From Mesorhizobium sp. (lineage in GTDB: Bacteria > Pseudomonadota > Alphaproteobacteria > Rhizobiales > Rhizobiaceae), in NCBI GenBank assembly GCA_004020545.1, contig SAQE01000053.1, positions 1 through 44,334 of the forward strand: a stretch of DNA of 44,334 nucleotides, given 5' to 3'. Made by a program: the position numbers and the translations under genes. This document shows positions 11,063 to 19,003 of this stretch, in pieces. Below the pieces are notes generated by a model. The model did no database searches and was not told where the DNA came from. It worked only from the letters and a program-made list of their open reading frames with translations. The first letter of the stretch is position 1. Every line of letters begins with the position of its first letter.

Positions 11063-11883
11063 CCCTTCACCCCGCCGGCGGTGAGCCCCGAGACGATCTT
11101 GCGCTGGAAGATGAGGACCAGCACCACCAGGGGCACGGTGACGACCACCGAGGCGGCCATGATGTTGCCCCAGGGGATCTCAAACTGCGAGCTGCCGGAA
11201 AGCAACGCGATCGCCACGGGCACGGTGCGCTGCGCGTTGTTGGAGGTGAAGGTCAGCGCGAACAGGAACTCGTTCCACGCGCCGATGAAGGCGAGCATCC
11301 CCGTCGTCGCCAGCGCCGGCCACATCAGCGGCAGGAAGACGCGGCTGATGATGATCCAAGGTGTGGCGCCGTCGAGGATCGCCGCTTCCTCGATCTCGAC
11401 CGGCAGGTCGCGCACGAAGGTGGTGAGCACCCAGACGGTGAACGGCAAGGTGAAGATCATGTAGGAGAAGATCAGCGCGATGAGCGAATTGTAGAGCCCG
11501 GCCCAGCGGATCATCTCGAACAGGCCGGCCAGCACCGCCACCTGCGGAAACATCGACACCGACAGGATGCCAAGCATCAGCGCCGAGCGGCCGCGAAAGC
11601 GGATGCGCGCCAGCGAATAGGCGGCGGTGACGCCGAGCAGCAACGAGATCAGGACGACCGCGCCCGACACGAGCAGCGAGTTCACGAGATTGCGCAGGAA
11701 GGTGCCTTCGGTCAGCACGTTCCTGTAGTTGGCGAGGCTGAGCGTCTTTGGCCACAGGCTTCCCTCGAAAAGCTCGGTTCCCGATTTCAGGCTGGTGACG
11801 ATGGCATAGTAGAACGGGAAGACGGCGATGAAGACGATCAGCGCCACCAGAAGGTAGAAAGCCGCGCGCTTCAGCATTGCCAT
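11059..11883 (-). CDS. Sugar ABC transporter permease, MalG/ThuG-like
   Basis: A 274-residue inner-membrane permease with about six transmembrane helices. The EAA loop that contacts the ATPase is intact (EEAAILDGATPWIIISRVFLPLMWP). It is the last gene of a binding-protein-dependent sugar uptake operon, and its ATG overlaps the stop of the other permease by one base (TGATG), which fixes the start. The closest match I recall is the ThuG component of trehalose/maltose/sucrose uptake in rhizobia, but substrate assignment is tentative. The stop codon lies inside the RIME-like repeat. Confidence 0.9.
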   Translation of the reverse strand: MAMLKRAAFYLLVALIVFIAVFPFYYAIVTSLKSGTELFEGSLWPKTLSLANYRNVLTEGTFLRNLVNSLLVSGAVVLISLLLGVTAAYSLARIRFRGRSALMLGILSVSMFPQVAVLAGLFEMIRWAGLYNSLIALIFSYMIFTLPFTVWVLTTFVRDLPVEIEEAAILDGATPWIIISRVFLPLMWPALATTGMLAFIGAWNEFLFALTFTSNNAQRTVPVAIALLSGSSQFEIPWGNIMAASVVVTVPLVVLVLIFQRKIVSGLTAGGVKG

Positions 11884-12914
11884 CAGCGGCCTCCGTCCAG
11901 GCTTATCCGGGCGATGCGGATATAGGAAATGGTGAGCAGCGCGAGGATCAGGAACAGCAGCGTCGAGGCGGCCGAGCCGTAGGCGAACTTGTCGAACTCG
12001 AACAGGTTCTCGCGGGCGAACACCGACATCGACTTGGTCTGCACGTTGTTGGGCGTCAGCACATAGATCAGGTCGAAGATGCGCAGTGCGTCGAGCGCGC
12101 GGAAGATCACCGCCACCATCACCGCCGGGCGGATCAGCGGCAGCGTCACTCGCCAGAAGATCTGCCACGGATTGGCGCCGTCGAGCCTGGCGACCTCGAT
12201 GATCTCGCGCGGCAGCATCTGCAGCGCCGCAAGGATCAACAGCGCCATGAACGGCGTCGTCTTCCAGATGTCGACGATCAGCACCGCGACCATCGCCGTG
12301 TCGGCGCTGGCGGTCCAGGCGACCTTGGCATGGATCAAGCCGAGGCTGAGCAGCACCACATTGATGATGCCGAACTGGTCGTTGAGCATCCATTGCCACA
12401 TCTTGGCCGAGACGATCGTCGGGATCGCCCAGGGAATGAGGATCGCCGCCCTGACGATGCCTCGGCCGCGGAACTCGGCGTTGAGCACGAGCGCCACGAT
12501 CATGCCGAGGATCGTCTCGCAGGTCACCGAGACCGCCGTGAAGCGCACCGTGTTCCAGACGGCGCGCCACCAGACCGGATCGACGAGCAGCCCGTCATAG
12601 ATCGTCCGGCCGCTCGGCATGCTGAGCACCGAAAAATAGTTGCCGAAGCCCACCCATTGGCGGGCGTCGAGGTCGGAGAGCGAGGCATCGGTGAAGCTGA
12701 AATAGACGGTGCGGATCAGCGGCCAGCCGGCGACGGCGGCAAGCACCAGAAGCATCGGCGCGAGGAACAGCCAGGCCGAGCGCACGCGCTGGCGCATCAG
12801 TTGCGAGGATGGGCGCCGAGCGGCCGATGCTCCCGCTCTCGCCAGCGCGGATTCACCCGCGCTCGCTCTGCCGGCGACGATGCCTGAACCTGCCCCCGCA
12901 GGCTCCGCGGTCAC
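11883..12914 (-). CDS. Sugar ABC transporter permease, MalF/ThuF-like
   Basis: A 343-residue permease with a short charged N-terminal tail, then hydrophobic helices and the EAA loop REIIEVARLDGANPWQIFW. The start codon is GTG at 12914 and overlaps the binding-protein stop by four bases (GTGA), so the two genes are translationally coupled. It forms the transmembrane heterodimer with the downstream permease. The N-terminal tail of about 40 residues is unusually Ala/Gly/Ser-rich; an internal start nearer the first helix is possible but has no better supporting context. Confidence 0.9.
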   Translation of the reverse strand: MTAEPAGAGSGIVAGRASAGESALARAGASAARRPSSQLMRQRVRSAWLFLAPMLLVLAAVAGWPLIRTVYFSFTDASLSDLDARQWVGFGNYFSVLSMPSGRTIYDGLLVDPVWWRAVWNTVRFTAVSVTCETILGMIVALVLNAEFRGRGIVRAAILIPWAIPTIVSAKMWQWMLNDQFGIINVVLLSLGLIHAKVAWTASADTAMVAVLIVDIWKTTPFMALLILAALQMLPREIIEVARLDGANPWQIFWRVTLPLIRPAVMVAVIFRALDALRIFDLIYVLTPNNVQTKSMSVFARENLFEFDKFAYGSAASTLLFLILALLTISYIRIARISLDGGR

Positions 12915-14179
12915 CAGCCGCTGCCCTTCAGCTTGGTCAGTGTCACTTCGAGATCGGCGAGGTTGTCGGCGGCGCTGCCTTCGCCCGACAAGGTCTTGTG
13001 CACGGCGGTCCAGAACTGGCTCGACGCCTCGTTGTACTTGACCTTGACCGCCGCCGAGGGCCGCGGCGCCGCGTTGAGGAAGACCTCTTTCCAGCGCGGA
13101 ATGATCGGCTGTTCCCTGGCGATGTCGGCATCGTCATAGAGCGCCTGGATGGTCGGCAGGGTTGACGTCTTCAGCGTCCGGTATTTCTGCATCTCGGGCG
13201 AAGCGACGAACTTGACCATGTCGATGGCCGCGTCCGGGTTTTTCGAATATTTGGAGACGGCGAGATTCCAGCCGCCGAGCGTCGCGACCGGCCGCGCGCC
13301 CTCGTCCGTGCCGGCCGGCAGCGGCGCCACGTCGAACTTGCCCTTGATCGGCGCGTCCGCGCCGTTGCCCAGCGCATAGGCATAGGGCCAGTTGCGCATG
13401 AAGACGGCATTGCCGGTCTGCCAGACGCCGCGCGATTCCTCTTCCTGATAGGCGAGCACGCCGGGTGGCGCGATGGTGCCGATCCACCCCTTGGCCATGT
13501 CGAGCGCGGCCGCGGCTTTCGGATTGTTGATGGAGACGGTGCCGTCCGGCTCGATGATCGCACCGCCGCCATTCGACATCACCCATTCGAGCGCGTCGCA
13601 GGTCAGCCCCTCATAGGCATTGCCCTGGAAGACGAAGCCCCACATATCCTTGTTGCCGGCGGCCCGCTCCTTGTCCATGACAAGCTTGGCGGTGTCGGCC
13701 AGCTCCTTCCAGGTGGTCGGCACCTTGGCGCCGTATTTGTCGAGAAGATCCTTGCGGTAGTAGAGTGCCGGCGCGTCGGTGAAGATCGGCAGCGCGATGA
13801 GCTTGCCGTTGACGGTCTGCGACTGGATGATCGACGGGAAATGCGCACCGACGACATCCTTGGTCGCCGCGGTCAGGTCGACGAGCTGGCTGGCGAGTTG
13901 CGGCGCCCAGATCACGTCGGTCTGATAGACGTCGATGTCGGTGTTTCCGGCGGCGAGCCACAGCTTGTACTGGCCGAACTGGTCGGTCGTCGACGGCGGC
14001 ATGACGACGATGTTGACCTTGTTGCCGCTCTTCTTCTCATACTGGTCGAGTATCTCGCGCAGCACCTTGATACCGTTGCCTGTGTCTCCCGACACGATCG
14101 ACAGGTCGACGGCCCGGGCCGGGGCGGCCGACAGCATGGCGCCGGCTGCCAGCGCTAAAAATGCATAGAAAAGCTTCAC
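12911..14179 (-). CDS. Sugar-binding protein of ABC transporter, ThuE-like
   Basis: A 422-residue periplasmic solute-binding protein of the maltose-binding family. The start is GTG at 14179, set by the strong ribosome-binding site GGGAGGT 10 bp upstream. It yields a clean signal peptide (KLFYAFLALAAGAML...ARA). Conserved family stretches include VYQTDVIWAPQLASQLVDLT and the ligand-site segment NWPYAYALGNG. The closest family I recall is ThuE, the trehalose/maltose/sucrose binding protein of rhizobia; the substrate remains inference. It is the first gene of the three-gene operon. No ATPase gene is present, so an ATPase encoded elsewhere must energise the system. Confidence 0.88.
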   Translation of the reverse strand: MKLFYAFLALAAGAMLSAAPARAVDLSIVSGDTGNGIKVLREILDQYEKKSGNKVNIVVMPPSTTDQFGQYKLWLAAGNTDIDVYQTDVIWAPQLASQLVDLTAATKDVVGAHFPSIIQSQTVNGKLIALPIFTDAPALYYRKDLLDKYGAKVPTTWKELADTAKLVMDKERAAGNKDMWGFVFQGNAYEGLTCDALEWVMSNGGGAIIEPDGTVSINNPKAAAALDMAKGWIGTIAPPGVLAYQEEESRGVWQTGNAVFMRNWPYAYALGNGADAPIKGKFDVAPLPAGTDEGARPVATLGGWNLAVSKYSKNPDAAIDMVKFVASPEMQKYRTLKTSTLPTIQALYDDADIAREQPIIPRWKEVFLNAAPRPSAAVKVKYNEASSQFWTAVHKTLSGEGSAADNLADLEVTLTKLKGSGW

Positions 14180-14353
14180 GGCGGTGGACCTCCCTTTGGC
14201 GCTGGCGACGGTGACTGCGCGCATCGACGGCCTTCAGATGCCCACCCAGCACTTGAATGCGGAGCACCGCTTTGGGTTCCAATATGAGCCATTCGGCATG
14301 AACGGGCGGCGTGTCGGTCCCTGACCGAAGCGCGCAGGTGTGCAATCTGGCCA

Positions 14354-14452
14354 ATGCATGTCGTCCAAAAGTGCGCAGCGGTTTTGGGGGAACGACATGC
14401 ATCAAAGCAAAGATCTAAGGCGCGTCGCCTGAATCCGTTTCGTCGCGACGCG
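14354..14452. repeat. Nested inverted-repeat intergenic element (ATGCATGTCGT type)
   Basis: Outer arms ATGCATGTCGT (14354-14364) and ACGACATGCAT (14392-14402) flank inner arms CCAAAA (14365-14370) and TTTTGG (14382-14387). A second hairpin follows: CGCGTCGC (14421-14428) with GCGACGCG (14445-14452). I recognise this arrangement as a family found repeatedly between genes in Mesorhizobium genomes. It sits in the 519-bp gap between the ABC operon and the GNAT gene. The rest of the gap (14180-14353 and 14453-14698) holds the operon leader and nothing I recognise. Confidence 0.65.
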
Positions 14453-14698
14453 TTTTAGGGATGGATGGGGGGATTTTCAGACAAAAGCGGGCGGGCTCCG
14501 AAACCCCCGCCCCGGAGCCCACCTTGGAGTGGCTGACGCATGCCGGCACAGCCTCCTCCGACGCCTTGCCAGCGTCGATCCGCCGATCGGCCGCCCGGCA
14601 CGACGACGCATTAGCATGCCCTAACATCAGCCTGTGTGAAGTGGTTCACAATGCCGCCACGTATCAGGTTGCAAACACGTCGGCCGAAACGGAAATGC

Positions 14699-15193
14699 TT
14701 AGCCTTCCCAGGCGACCGGGATCATGCCTAGCCGCTCGTACAGCCTGAGGGCGGCGGCGTTCCCGACCGTGTTGGTCTTGAGGTCGACATGGGCGGTGCC
14801 TATGCCACGGAAGGTCAGGAATACATGCCGCATCAGCGCCTCGCCGATGCCGCGCCCCCGGGAGTCCGGGTGGACGGCGAGATCCTTGACGAAGCCGGAC
14901 GACCAGCAAAGCGCCGCCCCCACCAGCAAGCCTTTGCCGTCGATGACCAGAAACCAGAGGTCGGGATCGAACTCGTCATCGCCGAGGATGCGCGGCCACC
15001 AGTCCTCGAACGGCCCGTCGGCGCCGTCGTCGAACACCTCTTCCAGCAGCGCATGCAAAGCCTGCGCGTCCCGGCGCTCGAACGAACGCATGACAAAGCC
15101 CTCCGGCCAGTGCGGAGCCGTCAGCGTCTCGTCCAGGATCCTGCGAAGGCGAATGTCGTTGGGGGCTGGCGGACGTTGGCTTTTGTTTTTCAT
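14699..15193 (-). CDS. GNAT-family N-acetyltransferase
   Basis: A 164-residue acetyltransferase. The acetyl-CoA pyrophosphate loop is clear (DLAVHPDSRGRGIGEALMRH), followed by VDLKTNTVGNAAALRLYERLGM, the standard GNAT motif B region. An N-terminal stretch of about 40 residues precedes the fold. The start at 15193 (MKNKSQ) is the only nearby ATG in frame, with AGGGA 10-14 bp upstream. The cytosolic enzyme transfers an acetyl group to an unknown amine. It is downstream of and on the same strand as the lytic transglycosylase, but a terminator-like hairpin lies between them. Confidence 0.85.
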   Translation of the reverse strand: MKNKSQRPPAPNDIRLRRILDETLTAPHWPEGFVMRSFERRDAQALHALLEEVFDDGADGPFEDWWPRILGDDEFDPDLWFLVIDGKGLLVGAALCWSSGFVKDLAVHPDSRGRGIGEALMRHVFLTFRGIGTAHVDLKTNTVGNAAALRLYERLGMIPVAWEG

Positions 15194-15220
15194 GCATGTC
15201 CCTGCCCCAAAACAACTACA

Positions 15221-15248
15221 TCCCCAAGAGGCTGAGCACTCTTGGGGA
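15221..15248 (-). terminator. Terminator-like hairpin after lytic transglycosylase gene
   Basis: Perfect 10-bp arms TCCCCAAGAG and CTCTTGGGGA enclose an 8-base loop. On the minus strand the hairpin is followed by a T-rich but interrupted tract (TGTAGTTGTTTTGG). It lies 19 bp past the stop codon of the transglycosylase gene. Confidence 0.55.
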
Positions 15249-15267
15249 GCTGCATCGAGCCGGATGC

Positions 15268-16215
15268 TCAGGCGCCTGGCTGCAGGCGGCGGCGGTCGAC
15301 GCCGAGGCCCGTCTCCTCGAGCAGGCCCTTGCGCTTGGCGTCGTAATAATAGCCGGTCTGGTAGAGCGTGTCGGCCCGCTTGGCGTTGCCGCCGGAGACC
15401 AGCCAGGCGCCGCGCAGATATTTGACCGCGTATTTGAGATTGGTCTCGGCGTCGAACAGGCCCGCGGCCGGCCCGATATAGCCCATGCCGCGCGCCGTGG
15501 CGTGCTTGATCTGCATCAGCCCCCAATGGCCGTGATTATAGGCTTTCGGGTTGAAGGTGCTCTCGCGGTTGACGACATGGCGCACCAGATCGACCGGCAC
15601 TTCGTAGATCGCCGAATATTTCTCGATCAGCCGCTCGATCTCGGCGCGCGGGCCTGTGGCGTGCTCTTCGGCCTGGCCCGGTTGCGCAAGCAGCGCCGGG
15701 TTCTGCGGCACCACATAGGCGACCTGCTGGACGCCGGGCATGGGGGCCACCTTCGCCGACTGGCCGGTGACCGGCATGGCAACGCCGGCGGTCGCGTGGA
15801 CGGCTGCCTGCTTGAGCGAGCCAGGCCCGGTTGGCGACGCGCCGGCCATCAGCACGGGCGGTGGCGGGAACTGGCCGGCGAGGGGCGTCGCGCCGGCAAA
15901 TGCGGCGGGCTGCGCGGGCGACGGCAGCGGCGCGCCAGGTTGCGCCGGCGGCGGCAGCGCCGCGCCAGGCGTCGTCACCAAGGCCGCGGCATCGCCGGTC
16001 AAGGCCGCCGTCTGCACCTGCGCGAGGCCGGAAGGCTCCGGCAGCACGGCAACGGTTTCGGGCAACGCGACGGTCGGCGTGTCATCCTCGACGGTCGGCG
16101 TCGAAGCCGCCGCAAGCTGGGGCGCGGCCTTCATCTGCGAGGTCGAGGTGCAGCCGCTGAGGCCGGCAGCGGCAACGAGCGCGCCGATCGCGGTGAGGAT
16201 GATTTTCGCTGCCAA
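15268..16215 (-). CDS. Lytic transglycosylase lipoprotein (SLT domain)
   Basis: About 315 residues. The N-terminus is a lipoprotein signal with lipobox LSGC (Cys22), followed by about 150 residues of Ala/Pro-rich linker and a C-terminal SLT domain. The catalytic glutamate is Glu218 in NRESTFNPKA; GHWGLMQI and the LYQTGYYYD segment complete the family signature. It cleaves peptidoglycan glycan strands from the periplasmic face, probably anchored to a membrane by its lipid. The only usable initiator in frame before the signal peptide is TTG at 16215 (a stop codon lies 36 bp further upstream), so a weak non-ATG start is likely. Confidence 0.85.
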   Translation of the reverse strand: MAAKIILTAIGALVAAAGLSGCTSTSQMKAAPQLAAASTPTVEDDTPTVALPETVAVLPEPSGLAQVQTAALTGDAAALVTTPGAALPPPAQPGAPLPSPAQPAAFAGATPLAGQFPPPPVLMAGASPTGPGSLKQAAVHATAGVAMPVTGQSAKVAPMPGVQQVAYVVPQNPALLAQPGQAEEHATGPRAEIERLIEKYSAIYEVPVDLVRHVVNRESTFNPKAYNHGHWGLMQIKHATARGMGYIGPAAGLFDAETNLKYAVKYLRGAWLVSGGNAKRADTLYQTGYYYDAKRKGLLEETGLGVDRRRLQPGA

Positions 16216-16331
16216 GCCCTGCAGGTCCGATTGTCGGTTGTTAAAAAGTCCTTACACCAGCGATTCCAAGCGGGCAATCGGGGCCGGTATGCGGTTTTCG
16301 GGTGGCGAGACTCGGAGCGAACTGCGATATT

Positions 16332-16357
16332 GTTCCCTATCTGTACCGTAGATGTAC
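16332..16357 (+). promoter_or_regulatory. Phased GTTC/GTAC tetramers upstream of ogt
   Basis: GTTC (16332-16335), GTAC (16343-16346) and GTAC (16354-16357) are spaced by exactly 7 bases each, an 11-bp period. The alphaproteobacterial LexA box is GTTC-N7-GTTC, so the first pair is one mismatch away. The position 34-59 bp before the start of a DNA-repair gene fits, but LexA control is only a hypothesis. Confidence 0.3.
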
Positions 16358-16390
16358 CCGTTTTTCGCGGTTTGCGGAAAGGAGCCCATC

Positions 16391-16960
16391 ATGGAAAACG
16401 CATCACCGATCACGGCCGGCCACGCAGTGTTAGAAACAGTGATCGGCTTCATGGGCATTGCCTGGAGCGAAAAAGGCCTGATCCGGCTCTGCCTGCCCGA
16501 ACGCAGCCGTGAAGCGATCGAGCGCCGGCTGTTTCGCCATGCCGGCGTTTCAAGCTCCACCAAGCGGCCGAAATGGGTGGTCGAATTGATCGCCTCGATC
16601 AAGGCCTATGCGGCCGGAGAGGATGTCGATTTCTCCGGCGTGCCGGTCGATCTCGACGGCGTCGACGATTTCCGTCTCGCCATCTACGACGCTGCGCGCA
16701 AGCTCGGCTTCGGCGAGACCACCACCTATGGCGAATTGGCCAAACGCGCCGGCCATGCCGGCCTCGCCCGCGAGACAGGCGCGGCCCTTGGCGCCAACCC
16801 GGTGCCGCTGGTCATTCCATGCCACCGCATCCTTGCCGCGGGCGGCAAGATCGGCGGTTTCTCCGCTCCGGGCGGCTCGGCGACCAAGGAAAAGATGCTG
16901 GCCATGGAAGGCGTGCGCGTCGGCCCGCCGCCAGCCGCGCAGGCTTCGTTCGGTTTCTGA
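16391..16960 (+). CDS. ogt: Methylated-DNA-protein-cysteine methyltransferase
   Basis: A 189-residue O6-alkylguanine-DNA alkyltransferase that removes alkyl groups from O6-guanine by transfer to its own cysteine. The active-site motif PCHR is at residues 143-146 (Cys144), preceded by ALGANPVPLVI and followed by GKIGGFSAPGG. The DNA-binding helix region (YGELAKRAGHAGLARETG) is present. The start at 16391 is fixed by AAAGGAG at 16378-16384. It lacks the Ada N-terminal domain and AraC helix-turn-helix, so this is the stand-alone Ogt type. Phased GTTC/GTAC elements lie upstream. Confidence 0.92.
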   Translation: MENASPITAGHAVLETVIGFMGIAWSEKGLIRLCLPERSREAIERRLFRHAGVSSSTKRPKWVVELIASIKAYAAGEDVDFSGVPVDLDGVDDFRLAIYDAARKLGFGETTTYGELAKRAGHAGLARETGAALGANPVPLVIPCHRILAAGGKIGGFSAPGGSATKEKMLAMEGVRVGPPPAAQASFGF

Positions 16961-16971
16961 CACGAGTCTGT

Positions 16972-17301
16972 TCAGTTGTGCGGGAAGAGCCGGCGTCGAA
17001 AATGCCGGTCGAAGTCCGGCCGCTTGCAGACATAGACGGGGCAGGACTTGGTGTCGGCGCTGGGCACATAGGCCCTCGCCCTCACCTCGCCCATGTTGCA
17101 GAAGCGCTCGTCCCGCACATAGCGGTCATAAAGCGGCAGCCCCGGCACGCGCGTCGACTGGTAGCGCAGGATGACGGCGCCCTGCCCGGCGATCGTCGCC
17201 TGCACGCGACCGCAGCTCATACGCGTCGGGTCGTAGCGCGAGACAGCCTGCGCCTCGGCGGCCACCAGCATCAGGCAGGCGGCAAGCAGAATTCTCTTCA
17301 T
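16972..17301 (-). CDS. Small secreted four-cysteine protein, unknown function
   Basis: A 109-residue protein with a signal peptide (MKRILLAACLMLVAAEAQA). The mature part has four cysteines (MSCGR, RFCNM, KSCPV, YVCKR), enough for two disulfides, and is basic at its C-terminus (DRHFRRRLFPHN). The first cysteine pair brackets a YQSTRVPGLPLYDRYV region. I do not recognise a named domain; the layout suggests a small periplasmic or exported protein. It is convergent with ogt (11 bp between stops) and divergent from the cold-shock gene. Confidence 0.65.
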   Translation of the reverse strand: MKRILLAACLMLVAAEAQAVSRYDPTRMSCGRVQATIAGQGAVILRYQSTRVPGLPLYDRYVRDERFCNMGEVRARAYVPSADTKSCPVYVCKRPDFDRHFRRRLFPHN

Positions 17302-17423
17302 GATCCTCTCCCAAGACCGGCGATGGCGTCGTCACCCTCCCACAACGCCTGTCCGGACGCAAAACTTCCATGCGATCGAGCGGCCATTGGGGTGAAGCAG
17401 CTGCGGCACCGCACCAATCCATC

Positions 17424-17451
17424 TTGTTTTCTTTCGCAAACCACCTTATAT
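17424..17451 (+). promoter_or_regulatory. Candidate promoter of the cold-shock gene
   Basis: TTGTTT (17424-17429) and TTATAT (17446-17451) are separated by 16 bp in the only AT-rich part of the 278-bp gap. The implied start near 17458 would give an untranslated leader of about 120 bases, a length typical of cold-shock mRNAs whose leaders fold by temperature. Confidence 0.4.
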
Positions 17452-17579
17452 CCGACGCATTGAATTTGGCCGATCGATCGGGCCTCGCGATCTTCGCGTT
17501 TGCTGACGTCTCCAAAATTTCGATACCACCGGCCGGGCCTTGGTCCGGTCAAACGAAGCAAGTGTGAAGGGCATTTTAC

Positions 17580-17792
17580 ATGGCAACTGGTACGGTCAAG
17601 TGGTTCAACGCCACCAAAGGCTTCGGCTTCATCCAGCCTGACAATGGCGGCGCGGACGTTTTCGTTCACATCTCCGCCGTCGAGCGCGCTGGCATGACCA
17701 GCCTCATCGAAGGCCAGAAGATCAACTTCGAGATCGAGCAGGACCGCCGCACCGGCAAGTCCGCTGCTGGGTCTCTGAGCAAGGCAGCCTGA
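17580..17792 (+). CDS. CspA-family cold-shock protein
   Basis: A 70-residue single cold-shock domain. RNP1 (KGFGFI, residues 13-18) and RNP2 (VFVHIS, 27-32) are intact, so it should bind single-stranded RNA or DNA and act as an RNA chaperone. The start follows GAAGGG at 17566-17571. It has a long leader and an unusually long (about 240 base) structured 3' region before a strong terminator. Rhizobia carry several csp paralogs; I cannot say which one this is. Confidence 0.95.
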   Translation: MATGTVKWFNATKGFGFIQPDNGGADVFVHISAVERAGMTSLIEGQKINFEIEQDRRTGKSAAGSLSKAA

Positions 17793-17796
17793 TTTG

Positions 17797-17853
17797 GCTT
17801 AAGCATTTTGCAGCCGAGCGTTACCGCTTGGCGTCGCAAAAATGCGGCTAAGC
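17797..17853 (+). ncRNA. Long stem-loop in the 3' region of the cold-shock gene
   Basis: An outer stem pairs the region starting GCTTAAGCATTTTGC (17797-17811) with GCAAAAATGCGGCTAAGC (17836-17853), with a small bulge. An inner 7-bp stem CCGAGCG / CGCTTGG closes a four-base TTAC loop. It begins 4 bases after the cold-shock stop codon. It could be an mRNA-stabilising 3' structure or the 5' part of a 3'-derived small RNA ending at the 18011-18035 terminator. No family is recognised. Confidence 0.5.
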
Positions 17854-18010
17854 AAGGCGCGCACTGGGCGAGAGCCTGGAGCGCGCGGCAAGTCACGGAT
17901 GTACTGACAGTCGCGCGACAAGCGCGCCGGAGCGGAAGGACTCGACAAGCCGAAGCAGCGGATTGCTGCCGGCCCGGCCCCAACGCTTCCGATCAGGCTA
18001 CCGGCATAGG

Positions 18011-18035
18011 AAGGCGGGCATTGCCCGCCTTTTTT
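18011..18035 (+). terminator. Intrinsic terminator downstream of cold-shock gene
   Basis: AAGGCGGGC and GCCCGCCTT form a perfect 9-bp stem with a 3-base loop, followed by a run of T residues. It lies about 220 bp past the cold-shock stop codon, so the transcript would carry a long 3' untranslated region. Confidence 0.85.
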
Positions 18036-18083
18036 GTTGCGTGGATTTTGGACCTGGTGGTTGGCGAAGCCGGCGAAGCTGCG

Positions 18084-18265
18084 TCCTTCTCCCCGTCTCT
18101 ATACGGGGAGAAGTGCCCGGCAGGGCGATGAGGGGCAGCGCGACGGGTTGCGAAAAGCTTCGCTCGCTTTGCCAGAAATCCACATAGCAAATCAACGCCA
18201 GAGGTCGGCGCCGCCCCTCATCTGGCTGCCGCCATCTTCTCCCCGTATAGAGACGGGGAGAAGGA
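18084..18265. repeat. Large inverted repeat of rhizobial palindromic family
   Basis: A 30-bp segment at 18084-18113 (containing TTCTCCCCGTCTCTATACGG) is perfectly repeated in inverse orientation at 18236-18265. The arms continue imperfectly inward (GATGAGGGGCAGC at 18127-18139 against GCCGCCCCTCATC near 18220-18232). Each end is also a small hairpin by itself. About 80 bp of unmatched sequence lies in the middle. It fills the gap between the cold-shock terminator and the convergent GST gene. Confidence 0.8.
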
Positions 18266-18307
18266 CGCTCTCATCGAAGCTTTCGCCAATTGCCGACGTG
18301 GCTTGTC

Positions 18308-18916
18308 TTAAGGCCGCCACTCCAATGGCACGTGGCCCTCGTCCGCCTCGACCCGCTTCAGCCACTCCACCACGGACGGATAGGCGTCGAGCTGGAAGCC
18401 GCCCATTTCAGCGGTGTGGGTGTAGGCATAGAGCGGGATATCGGCGACGCTGTAAGCGCTGCCGGCGAAGAAGATGTTCCGCTCCAGATGCTTGTTCATC
18501 ACGCCAAGCGCCTTGTTGCCCCGCTCCAGCGTCTGCGCGAGCCGTTCCGGCGTTGCGTCCTTCGCCCGCTCCGGAAATGTGAGCAGCGCCTTGCGCACCG
18601 CGATATAGGGCTCGTGGCTGTACTGCTCGAAGAACAGCCACTGATAGGCCAGCGCCCGCTCATATCTGTCGGCCGGCAGGAAGCGCGTGCCTTCGGCGAG
18701 ATAGAGCAGGATTGCGTTGGATTCGGCGATGCGCCTGCCGTCGTCGAGCTCGAGCAGCGGCACCATCGCGTTCGGGTTCTTGGCGACATAGTCGGCCTTG
18801 CGCGTCTCGCCGGTATGCGAGCTCACCTCGACACGGGTGAAGGGAATGCCGAGCTTTGCCATCAACAGACGCGGCTTGTAGCAATTGCCGCTGTCGATCA
18901 TGTCATAAAGTATCAT
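18308..18916 (-). CDS. Glutathione S-transferase family protein
   Basis: A 202-residue cytosolic GST. The N-terminal thioredoxin-like domain reads ILYDMIDSGNCYKPRLLMAKLG, with the glutathione-binding cis-proline in NAMVPLLELDDG and the ESNAILLYLAE segment (Glu-Ser contacting glutathione). The C-terminal helical domain includes SVADIPLYAYTHTAEMGG, with the conserved N-capping aspartate. The catalytic residue is probably Ser9 or Cys12; this cannot be settled here. It is a single gene with no evident partner. Substrate unknown. Confidence 0.88.
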   Translation of the reverse strand: MILYDMIDSGNCYKPRLLMAKLGIPFTRVEVSSHTGETRKADYVAKNPNAMVPLLELDDGRRIAESNAILLYLAEGTRFLPADRYERALAYQWLFFEQYSHEPYIAVRKALLTFPERAKDATPERLAQTLERGNKALGVMNKHLERNIFFAGSAYSVADIPLYAYTHTAEMGGFQLDAYPSVVEWLKRVEADEGHVPLEWRP

Positions 18917-19003
18917 GGCCCTCTCCGCGCATATCGAGCGATCAAGAAGCCTCTAACTTGCTTGCGCGGGTCTCATCCAGTGATTTGTTTTTGAGTGAAA
19001 GCA

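Noticed and set aside
18034-18582. A plus-strand frame of about 180 residues across the large inverted repeat and GST gene
   Set aside because: It runs through palindromic repeat sequence and antisense to the well-supported GST gene.
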